DNA from: Rhynchospora pubera | Taxonomy: Eukaryota > Streptophyta > Magnoliopsida > Poales > Cyperaceae | Reading direction: 5' to 3' | Assembly (NCBI GenBank): GCA_028095005.1 | Contig: CM051461.1 | Location: 47,108,812-47,172,811, forward strand | Length of the DNA stretch: 64,000 nucleotides | Shown here: positions 13,024 to 26,600 of the stretch, piece after piece | Layout: every line of letters begins with the position of its first letter | How positions within the stretch are numbered: the first letter of the stretch is position 1 | Made by a program: the position numbers and the translations under genes | The notes under the pieces: model-generated | What the model saw: only the letters and a program-made list of their open reading frames with translations | Told to the model about the DNA's origin: nothing | The model's database searches: none

Positions 13024-14785
13024 TGTTGGAGTTATGTCCTAGAAGTCAATAATTTAATGACTTAATTATTAGTTTATGTTATGGATGATATTTTATCATC
13101 TGTTCCTAGGTTTATTATTGACAGATTATTCAGGTTGAGGATCTGAATTGTAGATCTCTGTGGATCATTCTTTAGAATGACAATAATAAATCTAAGCGGT
13201 CCATAATCTTGATAATTAATAAGGAACATTAATTATCATATAAGATTAGTATGCAAGTTAAGTGATGATTAAGTTCTACAAATCATAGGTAAAGAGTTAC
13301 CAACTTAATTGCATATGTATATGTTATGGAACATAGTACAGGACTTGACCCAACGAAATAAACATATGGATTGTGTTATGTGTCATTGTTTATTTCGTTA
13401 TGATTTTGGTTCTAAGTTTGAGATGATTATCTTTTCCACATGAGGATAGGTTCTATAAATCTCGTTTACCGCTGATTCCCGTTAAGGGCTGCTATACGGA
13501 CTTGATTTACGTTCTCTTGAATTGTGCGGGGAAAAGCTAATCATCAAGAAAACCGTATGTCCCTCATTAATTCACTTAGTGAGTGACGATATCTGTTTGA
13601 GCCCCTTGATGGAGTTGGATCGTATGCGCGCAACTAAGCGATCAACTCTAGATCAAGAAACGTATAATCTGCAAGAATGACACATTCCTATCTTGGATTA
13701 TACGATGATATCGTGAAACATAAGAATCAAAATAGAGAAACATAATTATTCTCTTATGCAGGATTGAAATATTGTAGCAGTACACTATTTATGTAAATTG
13801 GGAATCATAACGTGTTGCTAGATACCACTTATGATTATTGGAATTAAATAACGATTTAATTCCATGGCCAACATAGCATAAATCCTCAAAGGGTCACACA
13901 AATAGGACATTAATCACACAGTGCATTATTTATTTATTCACAACAGTAAGTTCTGTGGAAATATGATAAGATTGATTAATTAATTATATACCGTTGCGAA
14001 TCGTTATAATTAATTAAGTCAATGGATCATATAGAAATAAATTAATGCATTAACTAATCCTAAAATAATTATTAATGAGTTAATAATTAATTTAGTTCAA
14101 CACTTATTAATATAAATAGTTATATTGATTAATTGGGCCGTTATTTAAATAGCAAATATATAGCCCAATTAAAGAGCAAAGTTGAGGGACCTTAATTATA
14201 TGAATTAATGGTCCAAATGAAGGGGTTAAATGGCCCATAAAGGCCCATTTCGTGGCTGCCCATTATGGTGGTAGGTGGGATGGCATAGTTGTAATTATGC
14301 AAGAGGTCAATTAGGTTTTGTGCTCTATATAAGGACCACTTATGAGAGCCTCCACCTAGCTTTTCTCTCTCCTCTCATTCCTCCCATGGAGGCCGCCACT
14401 TTCACCCTCTCCTTCTCTCTTTTGCTCATGTGTTGAGCTATTTTCTCTTCACTAAATCAAGGTTGTTGATTGATGCAAGAGAGAAAACCATAGGGATTAG
14501 ACTTGTTCTTTGGGTATGCTAGCACGTACCTTGTAGAACGTGATTAATCCTCCTTGGTGGACTCGAGGGCGGCTACTAGACGTGGTGGAGACGGTGGAGA
14601 AGGCACGCCATCGATTCCCATGCTTTGGTCGAGCCCCGCGAATACAATTTCGCGGGAGGTACAATCATCCACCCCTTTCTCTTTGTGTAAAACTAGCTTG
14701 AGTGCACGATCCGTTTTGTGTGTTGTTTTAATTGGTTAATTAACTTGTAATTAGCACTAAATTGAAAATTACACACTTCCTAACA
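13024..14785 (+). mobile_element. Solo LTR A (1762 bp) nested in the copia element
   Basis: Begins TGTTGGAGTTATGTCC and ends CTTCCTAACA, with the 5-bp duplication GATAC on both sides (13019-13023 and 14786-14790). It is the same family as the copies at 34311 and 35573. A CTATATAAGG promoter-like box lies near 14326. The short open frame at 14554-14739 is shared with copy C at 37101 but looks like part of the LTR leader, not a gene. Absence of internal domain and second LTR indicates deletion by LTR-LTR recombination. Confidence 0.88.
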
Positions 14786-16689
14786 GATACTACACCTAGT
14801 CGATTGAAGTTTGCTCGGAGACTCCAAAGAGTACTTGCAAATGAATAAAGACTAGTAGATAGGATTTGGACCTTTATATTATGTTTTATTGCTATACAGT
14901 TAAAGATTAATGTAAGTGCATATATCAAGTTTAAATAATCAAGCATCTTTAATATTCCAACTTAAAATTTAAGGCTCTCAGATTGGTTTGATCTTGACCA
15001 TGTGTTAAGGACTGATATTCCCATTAAGGTCATAAATTAGAGTTTGACAACTCAGATTAAAATAACATGTCTTATGATCATTTCACCATTCTTGAGACAT
15101 TAAAGGGGGCAAAGTTTCGAATTTCATTAAGGCTAATTCATGTGAGGAAATATTATTTTGCATGAATAAAAAGTCTAACCAATTAAAATTTGTTAGAAGA
15201 CTCCAAAGAGCACTGATAGATAGATAGTGGTTAGATTTATTTGTATTTCATAGTAAAATGCTTAGGTACCTCAATATAGTTAAGAATTCTTGGAAGAAAA
15301 TTTAGGAAATGTATTTGCTAAAAATGAAAAGGGAGTTATTTGAAATCTGTGAGGAGACTCCAAAGAGCACTCACAGATGGATAGCAACTACATTCAGACA
15401 TTCATTGCAAATTACTTCAGGCATCTAAATAAATATAAAATCAACATAAGGGAGTATATTTGGAGATGTCAATCTATGCTTCAAAGTTAACAAGCACTAA
15501 AATACATCATAAGATAATAAGGTTATTTAGTGCTTATTTTTCTTCCTATTTGGTTTAGCCAAGATGAGTTATGACATCATCAATAAACTCAACTTGAATA
15601 TGGTACATGAAGAAAATGATTTGAAGATATGACATATAGTACTTAAGTTGCTTTTGGTTCCAAGAATAAATGTAATTAGAAATATAAAGTTTAAAAAATA
15701 GAACTGCAAATTTTGGATCATAGAAGAATCCCAATTAAGTTAAAGTTCAAAAACTGATTGAACAGTCAGAATCTAAAGGGTATTTATTCTATGAAAACAA
15801 GAGCATTTAAGAAAATATTATACTTGGGTATCAAGAATAATATTATGCTTCTTGCTAAGGTACATGCATAAATTTACTACTGAGAATTTAAGTATATTTT
15901 GACACAAAGTTTCAAGTTGTATCTCTTAATGGGATAATATGTTTTGTGCAAAATCAAAATTCTCAATTAATAAGGATAGTAGTTTATATTATAAAAAATA
16001 AAATATCAACTAAGGCAACTATTAATAAAACCCAATATAATGTGCAGACCGGATAGTTCACAATTTATATTTGGGGATATCCAATAAAACTCGGGTTTAT
16101 AACCCACTTGAGAAGAAATTGGATGAAAGAATTATTAATTGTTTAGTTGATTATGCCCAAAGATCTAGGAGTAACCAGATTATTATATCCCACAACTAAG
16201 GATTGAGTTTTAGAGACTTTGAGGGTGTTCTGGTTGAGGGGGAGAGAAGACACATTAGGATATTATCTTCAAAAGAAAACCATAAGTGCCAAGCTTCAAT
16301 AGGACCGTTACAGGATTGAAACGGACCATTTGATTATTAGTATCATTTGATTATTAATATCATTTGATTATTAATATGGCACATAAGGGCTAAACTTAAA
16401 TGAGAGACGAATCATTTGAGGACTCAAATGGACCATCTCTCTTAGGGAACCCAAACGGACCGATTGAGGATTCAACGGACCGTTTGACTCAAACCCTAAA
16501 CAAAAGTTGAACTGTTTGAGGACTCAAACAGATTCCTCTACTCAAGGAAAATCAAACGGATCGTTTGTGGATTTAGACGGACCGTTTCACTCATGAATTA
16601 AACCCCATTTAGGATCTATGGACTTAGATTCTGGTAATGATTAAATTGAAGATAATGTTATCAATCTACAACTGCAAACACCTCAAGAA

Positions 16690-17100
16690 CTAGTGCTTAC
16701 AAGATCCACTAGGGAGAAAAGACAAACAATATCGAATGATTATGTTGTCTATCTTCATAAAAAGATGGATTACTGCCATAAATGAAGAGATGAAGTTCAT
16801 GTGTGATAGTGATATTTGGGACTTGGTAACATTGCCTAAAGGTAAGAAACTCATTGGTTGCAAATGGACATTTAATACCAAAAGAGATTCTAAAGACAAT
16901 ATGAAAATGCATAAGGTACATCATGTCACTAAGAAGTTCATATAAAAGAAATGAATTTACCATAAAGAGACTTTCTTTCTAGTCTTATTGGAAGATTCTT
17001 TTAGGGTAATATGGCACTTGTAGCACATTTTAGATCTTTATTTTCATTAACTAGATGTTAAGACTATGTTCTTCAATGGAGACATTGATGATATGCAACA
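16690..17100 (+). pseudogene. Decayed copia reverse transcriptase
   Basis: Translation near 16736-16945 shows the start of the copia RT domain: ITAINEEM, then WDLVTLPKGKKLIGCKWTF. Downstream, broken by stops, come SFRV and LDVKTMFFNGDIDD, which match the conserved copia VKTAFLNG region. Stops and frame changes mean no functional polymerase. Integrase, protease and gag could not be assigned. Confidence 0.8.
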
Positions 17101-18590
17101 ATCCCATTTTGAATCGGATGATACAAATAAAATGGTTGCAAATTTTAAATCTATTTATAAACTCAAAATAGAAGTCTCAATCATGATGTTACAAACATCA
17201 AGTGTTTATCTCATTTGATTTCGAGATTAACTTGGTTAATAATTGTATATATCACAGGTTCAGTGGGAGTAATATTTTGCATTAAAATATAGTTTACTAC
17301 TAGTAATGATATTATCATGTGTACTGGGCTTCAAGGTTCTCGGGCCTTTAACAAATGATAAACATCAGTTAGGTTCTCAAGTAGTATGATAAGATTAAAT
17401 GCAAACTATTAGATACCCTGTGATTAAGGCATATATATATATATGCAAAATATTACTCCCACTGATTAAATGCAAACTATTAGATACCCTGTGATTAAAT
17501 GCAAACTAAATAAAGTTGGAAATAAAAGTATTCCTTTCGGTTATAAGGAATTTAAATTAAGATTGTATACATGTGGATACTGTATATAAAGATGCAAAGT
17601 CAATATCTGTACAAAATGAGTATAGAACTTTGGAATGCAATCAAAATTAATTATTAAATATGTACTTACAGTTCGGATGTCAAAAATAGGTTGAGGTCAT
17701 TTTAGTATTCTGACTTCGATTTTAGTAAATGCTGTAATAACATGCAAAAGGATAATTCCATGAAGAACGCTTATGTATTAGCATCTTCCACAATGGAAAT
17801 AAGGTTTATTGTATGCTATAAAGCATTCAAATTTAGGGAGTATGATTATGAATTTTGTCACTAGGTTGCGCATAATGGATGCTACTTAAGCATCACTATG
17901 GATATTGTGACAATAATTATATATATACTCCAACGACATGAACTTAAATAAGTTAAGGCACATTAAAACTTCAAGTTTCTTGTTGTAAATGAAAGAGTTA
18001 AGAATAATTTAATGTCAATCTAGCACATTAGAACAAAACTCCAAAATTGCAGATCTGTTCACAATATCTGGAAACACCCAATACAGTTACAGAAGCATTT
18101 TGCTTGTGTGGGTGTAAATTCAGTTGAGAGTTTATAACTTCAGTGGGAGTGCTTGATTGGACATATATTTAGTTTTTCAGTTTATTCAGTATGTAAAGAA
18201 TTTCTGCAGAAATGAATAAAGATTCAGTTTTCAGATTCAGTTTTCATTCTGACTCTAATTAAGTTGACCTCACTTCAGTTTTGGGTGACCAATAAAGTTA
18301 GAAATGAACACGTGACAGTCACACTTACGTGTATTTTCCACACCACTTATACACATCTTAATTCAATGTCATGCATTTATAATGATATTGTGATCATTGT
18401 GGGTTTAGTTGCGACGGCTTTGCAGGATTAGAAACATGTAATAGCTACAATGTAACAAAAATTTCATTGGTCTTCTATCATTGTGAATGATAGACGAAAT
18501 TAAGGGCACAAAATTTATTACCATAAAAGTTGAGCTCATTAAAGTTAAGGACATTGGATAACACCAAACATAATAGCCCAAGTGAGAGAT

Positions 18591-19269
18591 TGTTAGATTA
18601 TTTTCATATAGACTGACGAGTCTATATGGAAAGAATCTAAATTAAGCGTGGACTGATTTGTTTGGTATCCAAGTTTCTATTAATTATGATATTAGACTAA
18701 ATTTGGCTGTAAAAGAATAGCAGATTTTGTGCAATAGATGCGTTGCCTTTTATAGGTGGTTATATTTAGAAACATTGTCTAATTAAGATGGTTAATTAAG
18801 AACAATGTTTGGAGGCCAAGAAGCCCTTGGTTCTCATTATATATAGGGGTTGGTCCCCAAGGGACAAGACAACAATGTGATTGCTGCATACATGAGTTGA
18901 TAGCAGCAACTCTGCCCCTCTTTCTAGTTATTCCATCGATTAGAGAGAGATAGTGTTTTGCTTTTAGGCGTAAGACATCAAATGGCATGTCTTGATCCTT
19001 TGGAAGATTTCCTCCCAACCTTGGTGGTGATCTCATAACACTAAGGACTTTAGCAACAAACAAGACGTGTTCAACATCAAGATTCAGACCATAGCAATGG
19101 AATTAGGTAAGCTTCCGCTCATGATTTAGTTTTCTTGTGTTTTGGAACGGTCCGATCTATGACCAGAACGGTCCGTTCCACTGCTGGTTCTGCGAGTTCA
19201 TATTTTCTGGATTGCTTATTTGACTTGTTAGAATTGTTTATTCTCTTTGGCTTTAAAACAAACCCAACA
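18591..19269 (+). repeat. 3' LTR of the copia element
   Basis: A 679-bp partner of the 5' LTR. Several substitutions separate the two (for example ATAGGCTAACGAG versus ATAGACTGACGAG), so the insertion is not very recent. Confidence 0.92.
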
Positions 19270-19401
19270 AAGAGTACATAATGGCTATTTTTGCTTAAAA
19301 AGATTCCTTAACCCCGGGCAACATCTCAAAAGCCTTTCGTATCCAATTGAAACATCAGAGGTTTTCTCCTCTGGACATGTACCACAACTTCTGTTTTTAA
19401 C

Positions 19402-20225
19402 TTTTTATTCTGTGTGCTGCAAATAAACAGAGATGGGGGATGCTTCCTATTAATAATTGCATCAAACTCGAACCACAATTACAATCATCAAGGTGCTAGT
19501 GTTGATTACAAGATACAAATGTAAGAGAAACTGAAAAGACAAACTTACCGTCATCTGTACTAGATCACAGGAGAACCTCTTCTACTTTTCTTTTCGTCTT
19601 CTAGTACTTCCTCATTCCTTTTTTCTCTAGCCCTTGTTAATGTCCACTATTTGAAAAGAGCTAGGATCGTTTTAACTTGTTAATTAGTAGTTAAGTGCTA
19701 ACCCTTGCTGTTACTTGTTAGTTAGCGTAGCAAATTGATAGACAGCTGAACTGATTCGTGGGCTCAAGTTGAAAAACCCAAGACACAAATTGTGAATAGC
19801 GTATAAAAGAAATAAGCGTTCCTTGTCCATAACCAAAATATGGGTCAATTAAAATTTGAAACCTTTTTGACCCTCAAAAAAAATTTAAAACTTTTTTGTT
19901 ATTTTCATATGTATCGGTCATTGTATTTAATTTTCTGTTAAATAGGCGCTCCAGTAGAACATTTTGGACTTAGAACAAGTCTTGAGTATGTATCCTAGAT
20001 GGTTCTATACATGTTCAACATCTTAAATTTAAGATTGTTTTGCTGGCACAAATTTTAGTAAACGTACACAACACAAGTTTTCCTAAAACATTAAAGGATA
20101 AGAACTCAACTCGTCATCACATGGCCAAAAAGTTATTTATTATTAGATCATGCGTTTACTTGGACTTGGTCAAATTGTCTTACATAAGAAATAATTGGTT
20201 GACTTTTTTGTTGATTACCTCCAGA
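19402..20225 (+). promoter_or_regulatory. Upstream region of gene 2, homologous to that of gene 3
   Basis: Blocks of this region recur upstream of gene 3 (about 62300-63240). Examples are GGCTCAAGTTGAAA, AAGAACTCAACTCGTCATC and GGTTGACTTTTTTGTT. The last carries a W-box core TTGACT (20199-20204), kept in gene 3 at 63049-63054; a reverse W-box GGTCAA lies at 20168-20173. Regulation by WRKY factors, usual for this kinase subfamily, is an inference. Confidence 0.55.
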
Positions 20226-20233
20226 TCCACATG

Positions 20234-20512
20234 TAGGGGTACAAACGGTATACCGTGTACCGTTTTCCGTGCACGTTCCGTCCAAACGGAACGGTAAACG
20301 AATCCGAAATTTCAATACGTTTCATTAACGGAACGGTAAACGGAACGCGTTTCGTCATTCGTTTGGGTGAAATACAGTGTAAATATACACGTTCCGTGAC
20401 ATTCCGTCCAAACGAAACGGTTAATGAATTAGCTGGTACATACCGTTATCAGAAGCGGAACGGCAAACGAAATGCAGCATTCCGTTTCCGTTTGGCACGT
20501 TGTGCAGGCCTA
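20234..20512. mobile_element. hAT-type MITE in the promoter of gene 2
   Basis: A 279-bp element with ends TAGGGGTACAAACG and GTGCAGGCCTA, flanked by the 8-bp duplication TCCACATG (20226-20233 and 20513-20520). The gene 3 promoter lacks it and shows a similar unoccupied site (ACACATGCAAGAACG, near 63074). The interior is full of CGTTCCGTTT and AACGGAACGG words. An open frame crosses it but looks non-coding. Confidence 0.85.
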
Positions 20513-20641
20513 TCCACATGCAAGAACATGTTGTCCTTCTGTCCTTGGAAGAAGACTAGTACGAGCTAATTACGTGTATATTCTATATTAGTTTATTCCG
20601 AAACTAAAGTAAAGATTCCTTACAATTATTAGTAGCACTTC

Positions 20642-20648
20642 TATAAAA
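20642..20648 (+). promoter_or_regulatory. Probable TATA box of gene 2
   Basis: TATAAAA, 44 bp before the start codon at 20692, in a block conserved upstream of gene 3. Function is inferred from position and conservation. Confidence 0.5.
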
Positions 20649-20691
20649 ACAGTCGTTCTCAGTCAGGCTTTCAAGAAGACGGGAATACGAA

Positions 20692-23600
20692 ATGCCCTTG
20701 AGAAAAATGCTTGACGGGTGCAGCTGCCTTGTTCTTCTGGTGCTGGTTATTGCTATTGCCGGAGTCAATGGCCAGCTTGATTCTCTTGGTAAGACTGCTA
20801 TTTATCCTTTCTCTTTCACTTTCCAAGTTTCTTTCTTAGTTTTAATAGTGTAAAATAAATAAAGGTAATAATAGACTATAGAGCCCTGAAATCAGGCATT
20901 ACAAAAATAAAAAAGGGATATTGCAGTTCAGGATGCTGACAAAAAAGTGAACTTCTGGAACTGCCTTATATTGGTTTAATAATTAATATCTTTTTTGAGG
21001 GTTGGATGGCAAAGTACCACACCGGAAAATTTTATTAAAAATAAAATATGTACAAAAATTAGGGGGTTTAATAATTAATATCATGTCAGTTCATTCGTAT
21101 TTATTGTTTTTTTTAGAATTGCTACGCCCAATCAAGCGCTCAGCGCAATCATCTCCTCGCAAGCATCCCCTCCCCCCACGTATCCGGTCACCCCTTTTCC
21201 TTATTCATACAGTTTCATTCCCTCTTTGTTTCCTCGCCCTCTCCCCTCGTTCACTCGTTTCCCCTCCTGCCTCTGTCTTCTCAGCCCCTCCCTCATTCCC
21301 CTTTCACCCTCTTTCCCTTCGCTTCTCCTTCTCATTCATCATAGAACTCCTTTTGCTTTCTTCCATTTTTATAGATCTCTTTAGTTCTCTTCCATCTTCA
21401 TCTCATTGTCCTTTCTCTGCTAGCTCCTTTTTCCTGCCCTCTTCATCTCACTCCCTTCCTACCTCTCCTTTCATCTCAAATATATATTTATTTATCTTTA
21501 CTATGAAAGTATATGTAATTTATAGTAAGAGAGTATCTAAATATATATGACGTAGTTATATATCACAAGAAGGTATTTAATTATTCTAAGAGAGTTGTTA
21601 TTTCACAAGGGAGTATTTTGTAAGACTACGCAGTTATGTAACATAAGAGAGTATTTATTGATATTTAAGGGAGTGTTTATATTTAACAAGTGAGTATATA
21701 AAAAGAAAACGTGGGGAAAAAAGATGTCAAATGCATAAGAAAACTGCTAAGCTATGTTACTTGGGTGCGAGTGCGGGTAAACGACATTTTTCAAAAAAAA
21801 AAAACTCGGATACAGCTGTATATAAAAAATAATAAAAATAATATATTTATATAAGAGAAAAGTTTAATATGCACCATAGTGCATAATGCATTCCATGCAC
21901 CGAGGACTTTTATGGGATTATTTTTGTAAATTAACAAATCTAATTTAACCAATCTAATCTACATATTGAAATCTCATAGAAAACTAAATTTTACAATTTT
22001 TTAGATTTTATTATGATTTTTTTCGAATTTTTTAAAACATGTCATTTTTGGAATGTTAAAAATTTTGGAATGTTGTACTATTTTTAACATTCCAAAAATG
22101 GCATGTTTTTAAAAAATTCGAAAAAAAATAATAATAATCTCAAAAATTGTAAAATTTGATTTACTATGAGATTTCATATGTAGATTAGATTGATTGAATT
22201 AGATTTGTCAATTTACAAAAATACATCCGAAAAAGTCCGCGGTGCACGGAATGCCATATGCACTATAGTGCATATTAAACTTTCTCTTTATATAATTTAA
22301 ATATTTTTTAATTAAAAATTTGTTTATATTCTATTAATATAATGTTATTAACATTATATTATTAACCGTTAATATTATATGTTATTAACATTATAACATA
22401 CAAGATTTGTTGAATTTGTGGTCCGAAATTTCACAGAAAATATTAGATGCTTCTTATTTTTTAATTTTGATATCAACAATCAACACAACAAGGCCTAGTA
22501 AGCATTGTTGTCCGGTATTTAAGTTGACATATTGACAACTAGGCCTAGAGAAGGGTAGGATCGTACAAAAGAAGGGGAAGGGGAAGGAGGGTAAGACGTG
22601 CATGCAAAAAAGATGGTGCGCATTCTATTTTTAGAAATGTTACCGGGTACGGGTACGTACCGAACAGGCCACGTGGCGTACCCTAGTATTTTATATTTTA
22701 TTCATTTTGACCGATATGGTACGCTCAGCGGTATGCACGCGCTTCGTATCCGCAGACCCAGCCACAGCAGATCAAGTGATCCACAGGAATCCCTACGGTA
22801 TGTGGATAGCTCTATATAGATGCTTTAAAGAATGTTATGAAAACTTGTGTGGGACTAAGATTCCGCTCTGCAAACCGGACGCTTGAACAGCTACAACCAT
22901 ACAAATATATTAATAATAGAGGAATATTTGAATAGTTGCGGCCCAATAAGATGTGTAATCTAAAAACACTAGCAGCCCAATTATATTAAATATTTTTCAT
23001 ACATGGGAATTTTTTAATATTTGACTTACAGTAGGAGTCTTTGAACTTTTAAATAAAGAAAATAAGTACCATTAATACTGATATTTGTATTAACGAAAAA
23101 AATCTTTAATAGTGCAATAATATTTATTTAAAAAAATACTTTTCGTATTTACCAACTCTCATCATAATTAAAAAAAATTAAAATATTATATATTTATTGC
23201 CGTACCCATACCGGAGATTTTTGAAAATTTTCGTACCGCCGTACCCATACCGTACCGGGTACAGTACTCGTACCCGTACCTATGCAACATAGATTTTTAG
23301 TGATGTCCAAAGAGTTGTTTCCAAAAATAGTAATTTAATTGCTTGACTGACTGATTCTACAATTTTATTTTTTTTAAAAGACTTGTAGCGGCTATCAAGA
23401 GAGAAAGAAATAAAATAAAAAGGAAACATATATAATTCATCAAAAAACTCTTTCTGCAAACTTTGTGCACCAAGGAAGCTAACAAATGTTGTATATATAT
23501 TTCTCTAGTTCATATTGATTAGTTTGCCGATTCTATCATCCTTTAGACGTTTAATGTTTTAAACTTATATTATCCAGGTAAAGAAACATTAATTAAGATA

Positions 23601-26600
23601 TATTTTAATTGTTTAAATTCTGAACAGTAAGTTAAATAAATATGAATTTTATTAAACCCAAAGGATAAATTATTAATTGTGGAAAAATTATTTGAGGATA
23701 TATTTGTCACACCCCGCGCCGACACATCGACACACGGAGCGGGACGGTGGAACGGTATCTTCTGCATCCATCCGACGGCCCGTCAACCTACGTCACAAGC
23801 AGAAAAAAAAACAAAACGGATGTCAGCTACAAAACTCAGTAACCGGTTATTTAACGACGCAGCTTCTCTATATTAGTTGTTAAAGCAAATTAAACATGAC
23901 TGGATTAATCCACATAACAAACCATACATTTTACGACGATAAAAGAGTGGACCTACAGTTTTGATTAACTCTAGCTTATTTGGGATTTAGTTATTCAAAA
24001 GATTAGAACTCAATTTATAAATTAATGTCAATCATGTCTAGGAGACTTTTAATTGTTTTTATTTAAGAAAAGAGATGAATGTGATTCGGTGTACTTTCAT
24101 GAGGAATAGCATATAATATAATACGAGAGTATCCACCTTACATAACTCCAACCCTGCGGGAATAATTCCCGTGCCAAATCCACCCTACATGTCACAATCC
24201 TTACTTAGACCTGGGGAAAAGGTCCCGTGCCAAGTCCACCATATTGTATTTCCTGACCGTACCTGTGCTTAATCGATCCTACCCATCGAGTGTATACCTA
24301 ATGTATAGACACCCGACCCTGGTTGCTTATGCAACCGCTCCTGCCCTCCACCGTGCACTAAGTGGGGGCTAATATACACCAGTACTGGGTTACTACCGCG
24401 GAGTTCCGTGGGGGTAGTCCGCTTCCACACACCTAATGGTTCCAGCCAGTCCAAACAAAATGAATATATATACCAAATGACCGCTAATCCACCAAGAGGC
24501 TGAAAAGCAGAGTAGATCAGTACGCGTTGCCCGTGATCGCTATCATAAGGAGACCACCGGCATTAAGCTGGGGTGCAATCTCCCGATAATGGAAACCACA
24601 AGTAAAACAACTTAACTACTCGGTCTCATTCTGTTTCACTTTTATCATCCATTTTTCGTTATTCCAAGTCACTTTTATATTTCATAATCAAATTTGCTAG
24701 TTCCTATCAAAAGAATAACAAAATCTCAAAAGACATCCACACGTCATAAAAAGACAACCACACACGGGCATACACATGCAAGCAAAGCCAAGCGGTAATC
24801 AAATCAAGCAATACGAAACTAATTATAGAGAAATCCGATTACCTGACTGAGCGATCCATAGCACAAGCAAATCGGGATGACTATAACTGCGACGTAGAAC
24901 TCGAATTCCAAATGGCCGACTATTTGAAAGCCAAGGTGGTATTCACAGTTTGCTAGGAAGAGAGAGAAACAGAAATGATATACGAAATGAAATGAAATGA
25001 GGCTGGGTCTATTCATAGTAGAGGTCTGGCTAAAATGGTAAATATTCTAGATTACTCAATGGCTAAGTAAGCAGAAAGGAATTACTTAGCTATTATTTCT
25101 GAAAATATTAATACTATTTATAAAAATAACTGAGCCTATTTATAAAGATATTAATTATCAGAAATTATTTATATAAATATTGATTACTTAGCTACTAAAA
25201 ATGTGGATAAGATCAAATAGATATTTTCAAAGAGGATAAGATCAAAGAGATATTTTCAAAGTGGATAAACATGGACATTTTTCAAATAGAACCTTAGAAT
25301 TTGATGTATTGCAAACAGGTCCTAAAATTCAGGGATGTCACAATATTTGTTAGGCACAAAAAGCCAAAAGAGCAACAAGTCATAGGAAATATCATAGAGC
25401 TTTGAGGTCAAATATATTTAATACTGCTTTATATACAGGCTTGATTTCATTTTTCTAGGTCAACTGTCCGCATATCATTTTCCACTTATCTTTATAAAAT
25501 CTTTGAAAACTGTTTCTTATTTTGTCAGTTGTTTAAGAAGAAAATAAAAGTACTTTCTGAAACACATATATCATTGTTATATGTTATTTCAAATACTTCT
25601 GTTACACTTTTAACCGCAACTATTTTGTTACTTTTTCCACCATGCTCTTTGAACAGTTTCTGTCTGGGCCATGGATATTGCTTTCAAAACTTATGAAAAA
25701 TAATTTTTACAGGGTTTATAAACATTGACTGTGGACTTCCAAATCCTAGCATTGTTGACAATGACAATGCTGGTGGGAATTTTAAATTTTTATCGGATGA
25801 GCAGTTCATCGACACAGGAATAAACAAACAAATCTCTTCCCAGTACAGCCCGAAAGACATATCCAACCTTTATTTTACCGTAAGAAGCTTTCCTAATGGA
25901 ACTCGAAACTGCTACACGCTTAGATCCTTGACGGTAGGAAACAAGTACCTTGTCAAGGGAGCATTCTTTTATGGAAACTACGACAACTTGAATAGACCTC
26001 CGATCTTTGATATTTACCTGGGGGTCAACTATTGGGATACAGTAAACTCAAGTGTTCTTACTTCTTACTATCCTGAGATTATAGCCACTGCTACTGCTGA
26101 TGACTTGCAAGTTTGTCTCATAAATACGGGTATAGGCACTCCTTATATCTCATGGTTACAGTTGAAGGAATTGGAGACGAGCATGTATCCAACTGTGAAT
26201 TCCTCCCAATCCTTGGTTTACGTATCGAGGTTCAATTTGGGAGCAAGCAATCATCGTATAATAAGGTACTAATCATCTTCTGGACTTCTTATATTTGTCT
26301 AGCATACATATGCTGCTGATAATAAATCAAAACACACAGAAGGCAAATCTACTGTCTCTGACAGAGTATTATTAATTGAATGCCTGATTAAGTAGCTCTA
26401 AATCTAGCTGAGGTAGATCATTTTTTTTTTTTTTGACATATGCCCGTAGGCCCACACACCCACCCTATTCCTCCACTCATCAGTGGGGATCGAACTGTGG
26501 TCTCTCCCATGGGAGACCTAGTGCCATACCAGCTGCACTACAGCAGCTTCGGCTAGCTGAGGTAGATCAACAAAGGAAACTTGAGTAGAAAAGGAGAGAT

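Larger units (their letters stand above)
10874..19269 (+). mobile_element. Ty1/copia LTR retrotransposon, decayed, with nested solo LTR
   Basis: Two directly repeated LTRs (10874-11549 and 18591-19269) begin TGTTAGAT and end AACA. The 5-bp duplication AAGAG flanks the element at 10869-10873 and 19270-19274. A primer-binding site matching initiator tRNA-Met follows the 5' LTR, and a purine-rich AAGTGAGAGAT precedes the 3' LTR. The internal part has only broken coding sequence, including copia reverse transcriptase around 16.7-17.1 kb. A 1762-bp solo LTR sits at 13024-14785. Orientation is +, so gene 1 and gene 2 flank it in the same direction. Confidence 0.93.

Noticed and set aside
14554..14739. 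Open frame starting MVDSRAATRRGG, repeated at 37101-37295
   Set aside because: It lies in the same LTR family in both places and breaks off differently; it is LTR leader sequence, not a conserved gene.
20040..20569. Overlapping open frames upstream of gene 2
   Set aside because: They run through promoter DNA and the hAT MITE; the codons come from CGTTCCGTTT repeats and no domain is visible.
21002..21550. 182-codon open frame rich in Ser, Pro and Leu
   Set aside because: It follows a pyrimidine-rich intronic stretch; low-complexity composition explains the lack of stops and no homologue is recognised.
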